This document shows positions 1 through 6,456 of a DNA stretch of 35,654 bases, piece after piece. Position 1 is the first letter of the stretch, and the number at the start of each line of letters is the position of its first letter. Source of the stretch: Peptococcaceae bacterium (GTDB lineage: Bacteria; Bacillota; Desulfitobacteriia; Desulfitobacteriales; Syntrophobotulaceae); contig WRJI01000019.1 in NCBI GenBank assembly GCA_009778595.1, forward strand, positions 1 through 35,654, written 5' to 3'. The notes below the pieces were generated by a model, which did not search any database, was not told where the DNA came from, and saw nothing but the letters and a program-made list of their open reading frames with translations. A program made the position numbers and the translations under genes.

Positions 1-329
1 CCCTAATCACAATGTTAAAACAGCATAATATCCCATACACATTGTAATCCCCTTGGCCAGATCCTCGCGATAACTGGCGTCGGGCTTGGATCCCTCATAC
101 ACCCGCTTATTGAGTGGCGGTGAATACATGCCTGATTATGAAATAGCGAAATTCCAGCGCAGAGCAACGATTCAGCCTTAAGAGGCATCAGGCTTCAGTG
201 AGGGATAGCCAAATGTAATCCCCCTAGCTCTCTTTCTGAGGTATGTCCCTCCCAACAACATCGAGCATTAGATATGTGTTTATTTCTTTACATAATGAGA
301 CCTTGTCCATTTAGTAACATAAATCTCAA
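1..329. other. Left-end region without a confident gene; nested repeats
   Basis: I see no confident gene here. The stretch holds two degenerate direct repeats: a 12-base GGC-TC-GGCTT motif at 76-87 and 184-195 (two mismatches), and TGTAATCCCC at 44-53 and 214-223. It also holds nested inverted repeats: 83-86 plus 90-97 pair with 199-210, 100-106 pair with 117-122, 130-136 pair with 187-193, and 175-178 pair with 183-186. These could fold into a closed multi-branch RNA of about 128 nt on either strand, but I recognise no known RNA family. A 40-codon minus-strand frame (7-129) lacks a good ribosome binding site. The region may be a remnant of a duplicated or mobile sequence. Confidence 0.4.
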
Positions 330-359
330 TTGACATGTCTTTGCCTGTCTTGATATAAT
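330..359 (+). promoter_or_regulatory. Consensus sigma-A promoter
   Basis: TTGACA at 330-335 and TATAAT at 354-359 are both perfect hexamers with an 18-base spacer, and a TG dinucleotide extends the -10. Transcription would start near 366, about 44 bases before the ATG at 410. It should drive the Ser/Lys/Pro-rich protein and probably the membrane protein behind it. Confidence 0.8.
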
Positions 360-409
360 TAGCCCGTAATCCTCGAAAGAGGCCGAAATATGTAGATTGG
401 AGGAAAGAG

Positions 410-991
410 ATGGTCAATGCGAATGAAGTAGCTGGTAAGGTTTCTAAAGCCTTAATCAGCAATCCCAGTCTATTAGATCGCTTCAAGAGCCATCCGCACG
501 AATCGATAGAGAATATATCCGGTGTGAGCGGGCTTTCGGCTAAGGAGACAGGGAGCATCTTGAGTATTTTGTTGAGTGGATCTGACAAGGGAGGCGGAAT
601 GCTGGGGAGTTTGGCTGATTCTTTACTAAGCGGTAAGGAAACGAAGTCAGGGGACAAAAATCTAGTTGGTGAATTGATTTCCAAGGCTGTCGGTAAAAAA
701 GATTCTTCGGATCTCATGAGTACAGCTATTTCTGTGATCCTCGGACAGGCTGCCGGAAGTTCAAGTAAACCTTCGAGCACGTCATCGAAACCGTCGTCAT
801 CGAAACCATCTTCATCGAAACCGTCGTCATCGAAGCCGTCTTCATCGAAACCGTCGTCATCAAAACCGTCTTCATCGAAAACGTCTTCATCCAAGACCTC
901 GTCCAAAAATTCACAAAATGACTCATCAAGTGACCTGTTAGGGACTCTTAGCAATATCTTAGGGTCTCTTTCTGATGGAAAGAAAAAATAG
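410..991 (+). CDS. Hypothetical protein with Lys-Pro-Ser-Ser-Ser tandem repeats
   Basis: A 193-residue protein of unknown function. A good ribosome binding site (GGAGGAAAGAG) lies directly before the ATG, and a consensus promoter sits upstream, so the gene looks real. Residues 1-120 are mixed Ser/Gly/Leu-rich sequence, probably helical, with no recognised domain. Residues 127-161 are a tandem KPSSS repeat turning into KTSSS, a flexible linker-like stretch of high positive charge. The C-terminal tail (SSSDLLGTLSNILGSLSDGKKK) resembles the pre-repeat region in its Leu/Ser/Gly character, so the protein may have two similar segments joined by the linker. No signal peptide or membrane segment is visible, so it is probably cytoplasmic. 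The long minus-strand frame over the repeat (Asp/Gly/Phe-rich) is a shadow. Confidence 0.75.
   Translation: MVNANEVAGKVSKALISNPSLLDRFKSHPHESIENISGVSGLSAKETGSILSILLSGSDKGGGMLGSLADSLLSGKETKSGDKNLVGELISKAVGKKDSSDLMSTAISVILGQAAGSSSKPSSTSSKPSSSKPSSSKPSSSKPSSSKPSSSKPSSSKTSSSKTSSKNSQNDSSSDLLGTLSNILGSLSDGKKK
788..892 (+). repeat. 15-bp coding minisatellite, seven units
   Basis: Seven consecutive 15-base units of the type AAACCGTCGTCATCG encode KPSSS. An eighth, diverged unit follows. Units differ mainly at the GTCGTC/GTCTTC position and largely alternate, which suggests expansion by a 30-base double unit. Confidence 0.85.
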
Positions 992-1011
992 TTGTTGGGA
1001 GGAATGAGATT

Positions 1012-1713
1012 ATGGCCGATGCCAAAAAGTATGTGAAACCGAAGGGAAATCCAATGCTTTTCCGCATGATCGCGGTGGTTCTCTGGATTCTTGGGTTGGC
1101 CTGTGAAGTTGTGGGCATTCTGGTGATTTTGGAAAAACTTACGATGCCGGGCTTCAGTTCCATCGTTTGGCTCGTGATCGCACTTGTTTTGGATCTTGTA
1201 TTCGTTGTCAGTGGCTCCTTGCTGTGGAAAAGAGCCAACAAGATTGACCCCCCGTCAGAAAAGAATAAGGTTGAGTTCTTCATAAAAACCCAATTGGGTG
1301 CAATCATTGCTGTCATTGCCTTTTTCCCCATTCTCGTAATTCTGTTGATGGATAAGAACATGGACAAGAAAGCAAAAACCTGGATCAGTATTTTGGCTGG
1401 GATTTGCCTCGTCATTGCTGTGGGGTTGTCCATCGATTATGATCCGATTTCTTTAGAAGACCTTGAACAAATGCGGGTTAACGCCGATAACAGTGATTTT
1501 GGCACAGGTATTGTCCAATGGTCGAAGAACAGCAAAGTTTACCATACTTGGATAGACTGTTCTTCTCTGAAGCGTATTAAAGAAGAGAATCTGACTGAAA
1601 GCGACGTTGACGACGCGTTCGAAAACGGCAAAGCGCGTATGTGTCAGTTCTGTGCGAACCACTTTGGGATTACCGAAGGCGTCGATACCAAAGAGGACGC
1701 GAATACCGAATAA
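1012..1713 (+). CDS. Four-helix membrane protein with Cys-containing C-terminal domain
   Basis: A 233-residue predicted integral membrane protein; GGGAGGAATGAG precedes the ATG and it starts 20 bases after the previous gene. Hydrophobic helices are visible at about residues 17-41, 48-71, 92-113 and 121-143. The C-terminal soluble part (about 165-215) contains VYHTWIDCSSLKRIKEENL followed by GKARMCQFC. That arrangement (YH, Cys, a Lys/Arg-Ile, then a CxxC) resembles small metal-binding modules appended to nucleases and membrane proteins in Firmicutes, here with three Cys and a His available. The function is not recognised. Co-transcription with the upstream Ser/Lys/Pro-repeat gene is likely from spacing. 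Confidence 0.75.
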   Translation: MADAKKYVKPKGNPMLFRMIAVVLWILGLACEVVGILVILEKLTMPGFSSIVWLVIALVLDLVFVVSGSLLWKRANKIDPPSEKNKVEFFIKTQLGAIIAVIAFFPILVILLMDKNMDKKAKTWISILAGICLVIAVGLSIDYDPISLEDLEQMRVNADNSDFGTGIVQWSKNSKVYHTWIDCSSLKRIKEENLTESDVDDAFENGKARMCQFCANHFGITEGVDTKEDANTE

Positions 1714-1769
1714 CAAACGGCTGTACCGAATGGTGATCCCGGCCCATACTGAGCCTGTGCCAAATCCCG

Positions 1770-1788
1770 AACAGGGCGCTTGTTTTTT
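1770..1788 (+). terminator. Short possible terminator
   Basis: AACAGG (1770-1775) pairs with CTTGTT (1779-1784), with one G-T pair and a three-base loop. The T run continues to 1788. The stem is short, so it is weak. It would end the membrane protein transcript before the ferredoxin. Confidence 0.35.
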
Positions 1789-1836
1789 GTGCGATTATTT
1801 GTTATCATTTTCATTAAAAAAGGAGGGGAAACCATT

Positions 1837-2004
1837 ATGTTTGTTATTACAGATGCTTGTACGAATTGTGGAGACTGTGTGAGCGAATGTGCTGTTGATG
1901 CTATCAGTCCCGGTGAGACACAGCATACCATCGACCCGGATATCTGTGCGGAATGTGGAGCTTGTGTCAGCGCTTGTTCGAATGATGCTATAATCGAAGA
2001 GTAA
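1837..2004 (+). CDS. 2[4Fe-4S] ferredoxin
   Basis: A 55-residue clostridial-type ferredoxin, a small soluble electron carrier. Two cluster-binding motifs are seen: CTNCGDCVSEC near the N-terminus and CAECGACVSAC in the second half, each CxxCxxCxxxC. The usual Pro after the fourth Cys is replaced by Ala in the first motif and Ser in the second. I chose the ATG at 1837 because AGGAGGGG lies eight bases upstream and family members begin a few residues before the first Cys; the longer in-frame extension has no such site. It stands alone between hairpins, so it is probably a single-gene transcript; its redox partner cannot be told from context. Confidence 0.93.
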   Translation: MFVITDACTNCGDCVSECAVDAISPGETQHTIDPDICAECGACVSACSNDAIIEE

Positions 2005-2012
2005 AAAATGAG

Positions 2013-2037
2013 GAGGAGAAGCCCAGAACTTCTCCTC
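2013..2037 (+). terminator. Hairpin after the ferredoxin gene
   Basis: A perfect nine-base stem, GAGGAGAAG with CTTCTCCTC, and a seven-base loop start nine bases after the ferredoxin stop. The downstream side is only moderately T-rich. On the other strand it is preceded by an A run. It is either a terminator or a mRNA-stabilising 3' hairpin, and it argues against translation starting at the ATG at 2008. Confidence 0.55.
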
Positions 2038-2076
2038 TCGCCTATTTATACCCATATTATTGTTGTTGAGGGTGCG

Positions 2077-4464
2077 ATGTTCAAACGGGCTACGGCGGGT
2101 CTGATTGTGCTTGGTTTTCTTGTTTGTGGTTTGTGGGCCTATTTTTGGAGCAAACCGCTCAATACAGGACGAGGTTTTTTTGTGGCGTATCCGGTGATAC
2201 AGCCTATGCATTCGGTTTGTAATCTGAGCGGTTTCTGGACTTCGTATGTCGGCGTGAGTGAGGCGTGGCAACGGGAAAGCAAAGGTCTTGAAAATTCTCA
2301 GGATTTGTCTTCGCTGTCTTCTGTTCTTGAGCCCCGAAAGATCCTGCTGCCTTCAGATGAGGGTTTTGTTGTCGCGGCGAAGCGTTTCCGGATTCAGGGG
2401 GAGTGGGGTGCGAAACGTATTGCGTTAACGATTGAAGGATTCTGGGGACAGGCTGAAATTTACCTTAATGGCGCGGATGTGGCTCATAAGGTCGGCGTGA
2501 TTGAGGGCCGGGGAACCCAATATTTGTTGATCGAGCCCGCGCGGTTTTTGTTCGATCAAGAGAATGTTTTGATTATACATATCACAGGTTCAGCAGAGAC
2601 CGACAATCAGGTTTTCGGCGGGTGGCACAGGAAACAGGGCATGGTTACGGGGCAATTAATACTGGAGGCATTGCCGGAGGGAAGCCTGAGCTGGCAAAAT
2701 ATGAGGGTGGCGTGTCGCGAGGATGTTCAGGAGATTGTTGTTGAGGTAGATGTGGGGTTTGTTTCGAGGTGGGCGAGTGGCGGCATAAGTGTTAATGATG
2801 ACCTCAGTGACTGGTGGTTGGAAGGGGAGCTGGTTCTCGGGAGGACAATTGAGGCAAAGGGAAGGGTGCCGGTGAGTCGCAGGAATGGCGATGGAGGTGG
2901 CAATCAGAGCGGAGTTGGGGATCAGGAAGGTGGCAGCGGTCAGGATGGCGGGGATCGGCAACGTGTGTTACTCACTTTGCAAGCTCCCCAGATTGTGATG
3001 TGGAGTCCGGAGAAACCTGTGATCTACGAATTAATGCTTTTTTTGAAGGATCATCAGGGGGTCGTTGACAGTCTGCAGATTCCTTTGGGATTTGCTGAAC
3101 CGGGTGTGGCGGATGATGGAGGGTGGACACTAAACGGAGAACCAATGATGGTACAGGGAGTGGCCTTGACGCGGGATCAGGCAGCGGTTTTGCAGAGTGC
3201 CAACGCGGTTGAGCGGTTTCTGTTGTCTCAAAAAGAGCAGGGCGTGAATGTGATCTATTTCATTGATTATATAAGTGAGCATTGGGTATGCGTGGCGGAT
3301 CAAGTGGGAATAGGAGTCTGGTGCGAGTTGCCTGTGGTTCAGAGGGTGTCTGAAAGGTTGCCGTCTGACCGGGATTTGGAATCAGTCTTTCTTTTCGGGC
3401 ATCGACATCCGTCGTTACTGGCATGGACGGTGCTTAAGGGGGGTGAAACAGGGACCGACGATACGAATATCTATCTGGAGGCAGCCGCGCGTCTGGCGGC
3501 GCCGTGCCCGACTTATGAGATTTCATACCGTATTCCCGGCGTGGATCCCGGGCAAGTCGATACCAGGCAAGTCGATACCGGGCAAGTCGATACCAGGCAA
3601 GTCGATACCGGGCAAGTCGATACCAGGCAAAGGGATTTCAGAACCCTTGTTGTGACAGGGGGTGTGCTGAAGGGGGCTTGGGGGGAGATCGCGGCGGCGA
3701 CAGACGCAGATATCCAGGAGGCGGTGGCGGATGCGGATAGCCAAGAGGCGGTGAGTGCCAAAGATGTTGTTGGGGCAATTGCTATGGAGAGGGGGCGGGA
3801 TTCTCAAGTTTTGGAGACAGTCGCAGCTCCGATTTGTTTTGCTTTTCTTTTGTTTGTTGAGGTTACAAATCTCCGCAAGCGTGAAATGTCTTATACATAT
3901 TTGATGACCGTGACACGGCTGAAACGATGGGCAGATGCAGTGGCATGGCTGCGGTTTATGACTTTTGCGGGCGGTATGGCTGTGGCATCGGCATTGTGCA
4001 TCCATGCTTTTTTACGTATTCCTCTTCGTGCTAATCTTTGGTTGGCGTATCCCTGGGACTTTTTAGGACAGCTACAGGGTATGCCGATTGCTTTGTTGTG
4101 GTTGAGCTTGGGTTTGGTTTTCATATTATTGCGGCTTTTGCAGCTGGGGTTGGCCTCGCCGGGGTTCCGGCATTCACCTGATCCCCTTAGGATGGTTTGC
4201 TGGTTGGAGCAAAGGTGTAATTGGCGTTTCATTGCGGCTCTGGGCTGGGTATGGGCCGGTTGGGGAGGGATTCTCTGGGTGGCTTTTGTGATTTATTGTG
4301 CACCGGTGTTGGTGAGTTTGCCGACCCGATGGAAAGTCTACCGCAGGATGCAGGTACGGAAGGGTTTTATGTGGATTCTGCCGGCGGGGATGGCTGTTGG
4401 GGTTATTGTGTTTGTGGTGGTTCATATGCGAGCGTTGGTCTATTTCTGGAGGGTGTTCATTTAA
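2077..4464 (+). CDS. Membrane protein with degenerate glycoside hydrolase family 2-like ectodomain
   Basis: A 795-residue protein. I place the start at the ATG at 2077: it gives an N-terminal membrane anchor (residues 7-25), whereas the ATG at 2008 lies against the ferredoxin hairpin. The order is anchor; a sugar-binding, jelly-roll-like part (about 60-200, with LTIEGFWGQAEIYLNGADV typical of GH2 N-terminal domains); an immunoglobulin-like part; a TIM-barrel-like part from NGEPMMVQGVA (about 353) to HPSLLAWTVL (about 443-453); a repeat linker (about 492-516); and about five C-terminal membrane helices (582-600, 624-648, 668-690, 717-747, 762-786). In active GH2 enzymes the HPS-W segment ends in the acid/base Asn-Glu; here it reads WTVLKGGE, and no nucleophile segment follows. 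It is probably a non-catalytic carbohydrate-sensing or scaffold protein. The family assignment is by eye. Confidence 0.7.
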   Translation: MFKRATAGLIVLGFLVCGLWAYFWSKPLNTGRGFFVAYPVIQPMHSVCNLSGFWTSYVGVSEAWQRESKGLENSQDLSSLSSVLEPRKILLPSDEGFVVAAKRFRIQGEWGAKRIALTIEGFWGQAEIYLNGADVAHKVGVIEGRGTQYLLIEPARFLFDQENVLIIHITGSAETDNQVFGGWHRKQGMVTGQLILEALPEGSLSWQNMRVACREDVQEIVVEVDVGFVSRWASGGISVNDDLSDWWLEGELVLGRTIEAKGRVPVSRRNGDGGGNQSGVGDQEGGSGQDGGDRQRVLLTLQAPQIVMWSPEKPVIYELMLFLKDHQGVVDSLQIPLGFAEPGVADDGGWTLNGEPMMVQGVALTRDQAAVLQSANAVERFLLSQKEQGVNVIYFIDYISEHWVCVADQVGIGVWCELPVVQRVSERLPSDRDLESVFLFGHRHPSLLAWTVLKGGETGTDDTNIYLEAAARLAAPCPTYEISYRIPGVDPGQVDTRQVDTGQVDTRQVDTGQVDTRQRDFRTLVVTGGVLKGAWGEIAAATDADIQEAVADADSQEAVSAKDVVGAIAMERGRDSQVLETVAAPICFAFLLFVEVTNLRKREMSYTYLMTVTRLKRWADAVAWLRFMTFAGGMAVASALCIHAFLRIPLRANLWLAYPWDFLGQLQGMPIALLWLSLGLVFILLRLLQLGLASPGFRHSPDPLRMVCWLEQRCNWRFIAALGWVWAGWGGILWVAFVIYCAPVLVSLPTRWKVYRRMQVRKGFMWILPAGMAVGVIVFVVVHMRALVYFWRVFI
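3550..3624 (+). repeat. 15-bp coding minisatellite, five units
   Basis: Five units of (G/A)GGCAAGTCGATACC follow each other without a gap. The first base strictly alternates G, A, G, A, G, and a partial sixth unit begins with A. They encode alternating GQVDT and RQVDT, in the linker between the ectodomain and the C-terminal membrane helices. The near-perfect identity implies recent expansion of a 30-base double unit. Confidence 0.9.
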
Positions 4465-4501
4465 CACAGTCAAATTTGTCATGCACCCGCTCCAAACTAA
4501 A

Positions 4502-4551
4502 GCGGGCTACGCCCGCAAGTATCCAGAAGTCAGGAGTCAGGAGTCAGAATG
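4502..4551 (+). repeat. 50-bp hairpin-plus-heptamer element, copy 1
   Basis: Hairpin GCGGGC-TAC-GCCCGC, then AAG, four heptamers (TATCCAG, AAGTCAG, GAGTCAG, GAGTCAG) and AATG. The following 12 bases (TGGATTTTCTTG) are also shared with copy 2. It lies in the gap between the GH2-like gene and the DUF1858 gene. Its heptamers are the most diverged of the four copies. Confidence 0.9.
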
Positions 4552-4606
4552 TGGATTTTCTTGTTTTTTATTGATGTTGTTGCAACCTAAGCGACTATGG
4601 GTGGGT

Positions 4607-4635
4607 TTTACTTTCTTGTGGACAAGTGCTATGAT
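4607..4635 (+). promoter_or_regulatory. Possible promoter for the DUF1858 gene
   Basis: TTTACT at 4607-4612 and TATGAT at 4630-4635 are separated by 17 bases. The -35 matches four of six consensus bases and the -10 five of six. It lies about 55 bases before the ATG at 4690. Confidence 0.35.
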
Positions 4636-4689
4636 GGTGCTTGTATTTATTTGTTTGAGTGCTCAATAATTATTTCCGGGAGGATACCT

Positions 4690-4884
4690 ATGATTACTAA
4701 GGATATGGTTATCGGCGAGGTGTTGAGGGAATTTCCACAGACGGCGGAGGTTTTTCTGAGTATGGGCATGCATTGTCTGGGATGTCCGTCAGCGGTTATG
4801 GAAGATATTCAGAGCGCCGCTGTTGTCCATGGACGCGACCCGGATGAGCTGGTGGCAGATTTGAACAAGGCCATCGAGAAATAG
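4690..4884 (+). CDS. DUF1858 family small redox-disulfide-type protein
   Basis: A 64-residue protein starting at an ATG preceded by GGGAGG. It matches the DUF1858 pattern: ITKDMVIGEVLREFPQTAEVF, then GMHCLGCP, then a short helix that includes a DPDELVADLN-like end. The CLGC is a CxxC pair that could be redox active or bind metal. Members of this family are found alone or fused to hybrid cluster protein and other redox proteins; the exact function is not established. It appears to be a single-gene unit between a repeat element and the convergent gatB. Confidence 0.85.
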   Translation: MITKDMVIGEVLREFPQTAEVFLSMGMHCLGCPSAVMEDIQSAAVVHGRDPDELVADLNKAIEK

Positions 4885-4913
4885 TGTTGGTGTTGGGAAA
4901 GTGTTGAGATCCG

Positions 4914-6362
4914 TCAACCTAAGGCTTCTTCCAAAAGCCGCTTGATAACAGCAGGGTCGCCGTTGCCTCGTAAGGTGCGCATGGCTTGGCCGAAGAGAAA
5001 GTCTTTGGCTTTGAGTTTGCCGCTTTTGTAGTCTTCAACAGATTTGGGGTTGGCGTTGATGATGTCGTTGATGACTTGTTTGATGAGCGTATCGTCGCTT
5101 TCACTGAACAGGTTGTGTTTTTCACAGTAATCTAACGGGTCGGCGTTTTCCCGGTACATGGCGGCGAAAACTTTTTTGGCGTTGAGACGGTTGATACGGT
5201 TGGTACTGACCAGCTTGATCAACTGGGCCAAACGGGGGGCGTCTATACGGGCGACGGCGGTTTCGTCATCGTCTTTTTTCATGAGGGCCAGGAGTTCACC
5301 AATGATCCAGTTGGCAATTTCCTTGGGTTCGGGATGAAGCCCGCAGGTTGCGTCAAATAGGTCGGCTAAGTCTTTGTTGCCGGCGATGATGGCGCTGTCG
5401 TAATCGGAGAGGGCATATTCCGTCATGTATCTTGCTTTTTTGACATCGGGCATTTCCGGTAAGGCGTTTCGAACGGAGGCGATCCAATTGTCGCTGATGT
5501 CGAGTGGGGGTATGTCGGGGTTGGGGAAGTAGAGGTAGTCTGTGGCGTTTTCTTTGGTGCGCATGGCGTAGCTGCGGTTGTGTGTATCGTCCCAGCGCCG
5601 GGTTTCTTGTACGAGTTCTTCGGTTCCCAATTCAAGTGCGTCCACATGACGGCGGTATTCGTATTCTATGGCCCTGGCAATTGCTTTGAGGGAGTTCATG
5701 TTCTTGATTTCCGAACGGACGCCGAAGCTTTCGTCGCCGGGTTTGCGCACGGAGATGTTGACATCAGCGCGCATGGAGCCTTCTTCCATTTTGCAGTCAG
5801 AGACGCCGGCATAGCGGAGGATTGAGCGGAGCTTTTCGATGTAGGCTATGGCTTCGTCTGCACAGCGGAAATCAGGTTGGCTTACTATTTCAACCAGGGG
5901 CACACCGGCCCTGTTATAGTCAATCATGCTTTGGTCAGAGTTGGGGGCGTGCAGGAGTTTGCCGGCGTCTTCTTCTATATGGATCTGTTTGATGCGGATG
6001 GTTTTGGTGTTGATGGGATCTTTCTTGTTGTCGTTGACGGCTATATCAATAAATCCGTCGGTGCAGATAGGGTCGTAAAATTGGGTGATCTGGTAGGATG
6101 TGGGCAGGTCTGGGTAGTAGTAATTTTTTTTGTCGAATACGCTTCGGGGGTTGATACGGCAATTGGTGACAAGACCGGCGGCGATGGCTAGGTCTACGGC
6201 TTTTTTATTGAGCACCGGCAGGAGGCCGGGCATCCCGCAACAAGCAGGGCAGACATTCTCATTGGGTTCGGCGCCGAAGGAGGCGGAGCAGGTGCAAAAG
6301 AGTTTGGATTGGGTGGCCATTTCCACATGGACTTCGAGGCCTATAACGAGTTCGTATTTCAT
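4914..6362 (-). CDS. gatB: Aspartyl/glutamyl-tRNA(Asn/Gln) amidotransferase subunit B
   Basis: A 482-residue GatB, the subunit that phosphorylates Glu on Glu-tRNA(Gln) (or Asp on Asp-tRNA(Asn)) and then amidates it with ammonia delivered from GatA. The start is the ATG at 6362, which gives the family N-terminus MKYELVIGLEVHVE and has GAAGGAG upstream. The zinc site is intact (C23, C25, C38, C41). Kinase-domain signatures IHIEEDAGKLLH, DYNRAGVPLVEI, MEEGSMRADVNIS and EIKNMNS are all present, followed by the helical and YqeY-like tRNA-binding tail ending in LRGNGDPAVIKRLLEE. So this subunit looks fully functional, in contrast to the GatA beside it. It is the last gene of gatC-gatA-gatB; a 50-bp repeat element fills the gatA-gatB gap. 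Confidence 0.97.
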   Translation of the reverse strand: MKYELVIGLEVHVEMATQSKLFCTCSASFGAEPNENVCPACCGMPGLLPVLNKKAVDLAIAAGLVTNCRINPRSVFDKKNYYYPDLPTSYQITQFYDPICTDGFIDIAVNDNKKDPINTKTIRIKQIHIEEDAGKLLHAPNSDQSMIDYNRAGVPLVEIVSQPDFRCADEAIAYIEKLRSILRYAGVSDCKMEEGSMRADVNISVRKPGDESFGVRSEIKNMNSLKAIARAIEYEYRRHVDALELGTEELVQETRRWDDTHNRSYAMRTKENATDYLYFPNPDIPPLDISDNWIASVRNALPEMPDVKKARYMTEYALSDYDSAIIAGNKDLADLFDATCGLHPEPKEIANWIIGELLALMKKDDDETAVARIDAPRLAQLIKLVSTNRINRLNAKKVFAAMYRENADPLDYCEKHNLFSESDDTLIKQVINDIINANPKSVEDYKSGKLKAKDFLFGQAMRTLRGNGDPAVIKRLLEEALG

Positions 6363-6381
6363 AGCTTCTCCTTCTTCTAGT

Positions 6382-6431
6382 GCGGTCTTCGACCGCAAGT
6401 ATTCAGGATTCAGTATTCAGGATTCAGAATG
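6382..6431 (+). repeat. 50-bp hairpin-plus-heptamer element, copy 2
   Basis: Hairpin GCGGTC-TTC-GACCGC, AAG, heptamers TATTCAG, GATTCAG, TATTCAG, GATTCAG and AATG. The stem differs from the other copies by a compensatory pair (G-C replaced by T-A), so the folded form appears to be conserved. It sits inside the gat operon between gatA and gatB, just upstream of the gatB ribosome binding site. Confidence 0.92.
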
Positions 6432-6456
6432 TGGATTTTCTTGGTGGGTTGATCTG

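Noticed and set aside
7-129. 40-codon minus-strand frame at the left end
   Set aside because: No good ribosome binding site and no recognised family; the sequence looks like part of a degenerate duplication.
280-954. Long minus-strand frame with Asp/Gly/Phe repeats
   Set aside because: It is the shadow of the KPSSS minisatellite; the plus frame has the promoter and ribosome binding site.
2008-2076. Upstream ATG extension of the GH2-like protein
   Set aside because: It overlaps the hairpin after the ferredoxin, has no ribosome binding site before it, and would put a polar segment before the membrane anchor.
3550-3624. Possible CRISPR array
   Set aside because: Units are contiguous without unique spacers and stay in the reading frame, so this is a coding minisatellite.
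4502-4551. 50-bp elements as simple rho-independent terminators
   Set aside because: The hairpin is followed by AAG and heptamers rather than a T run, and the copies lie within and upstream of operons as well as downstream of genes.
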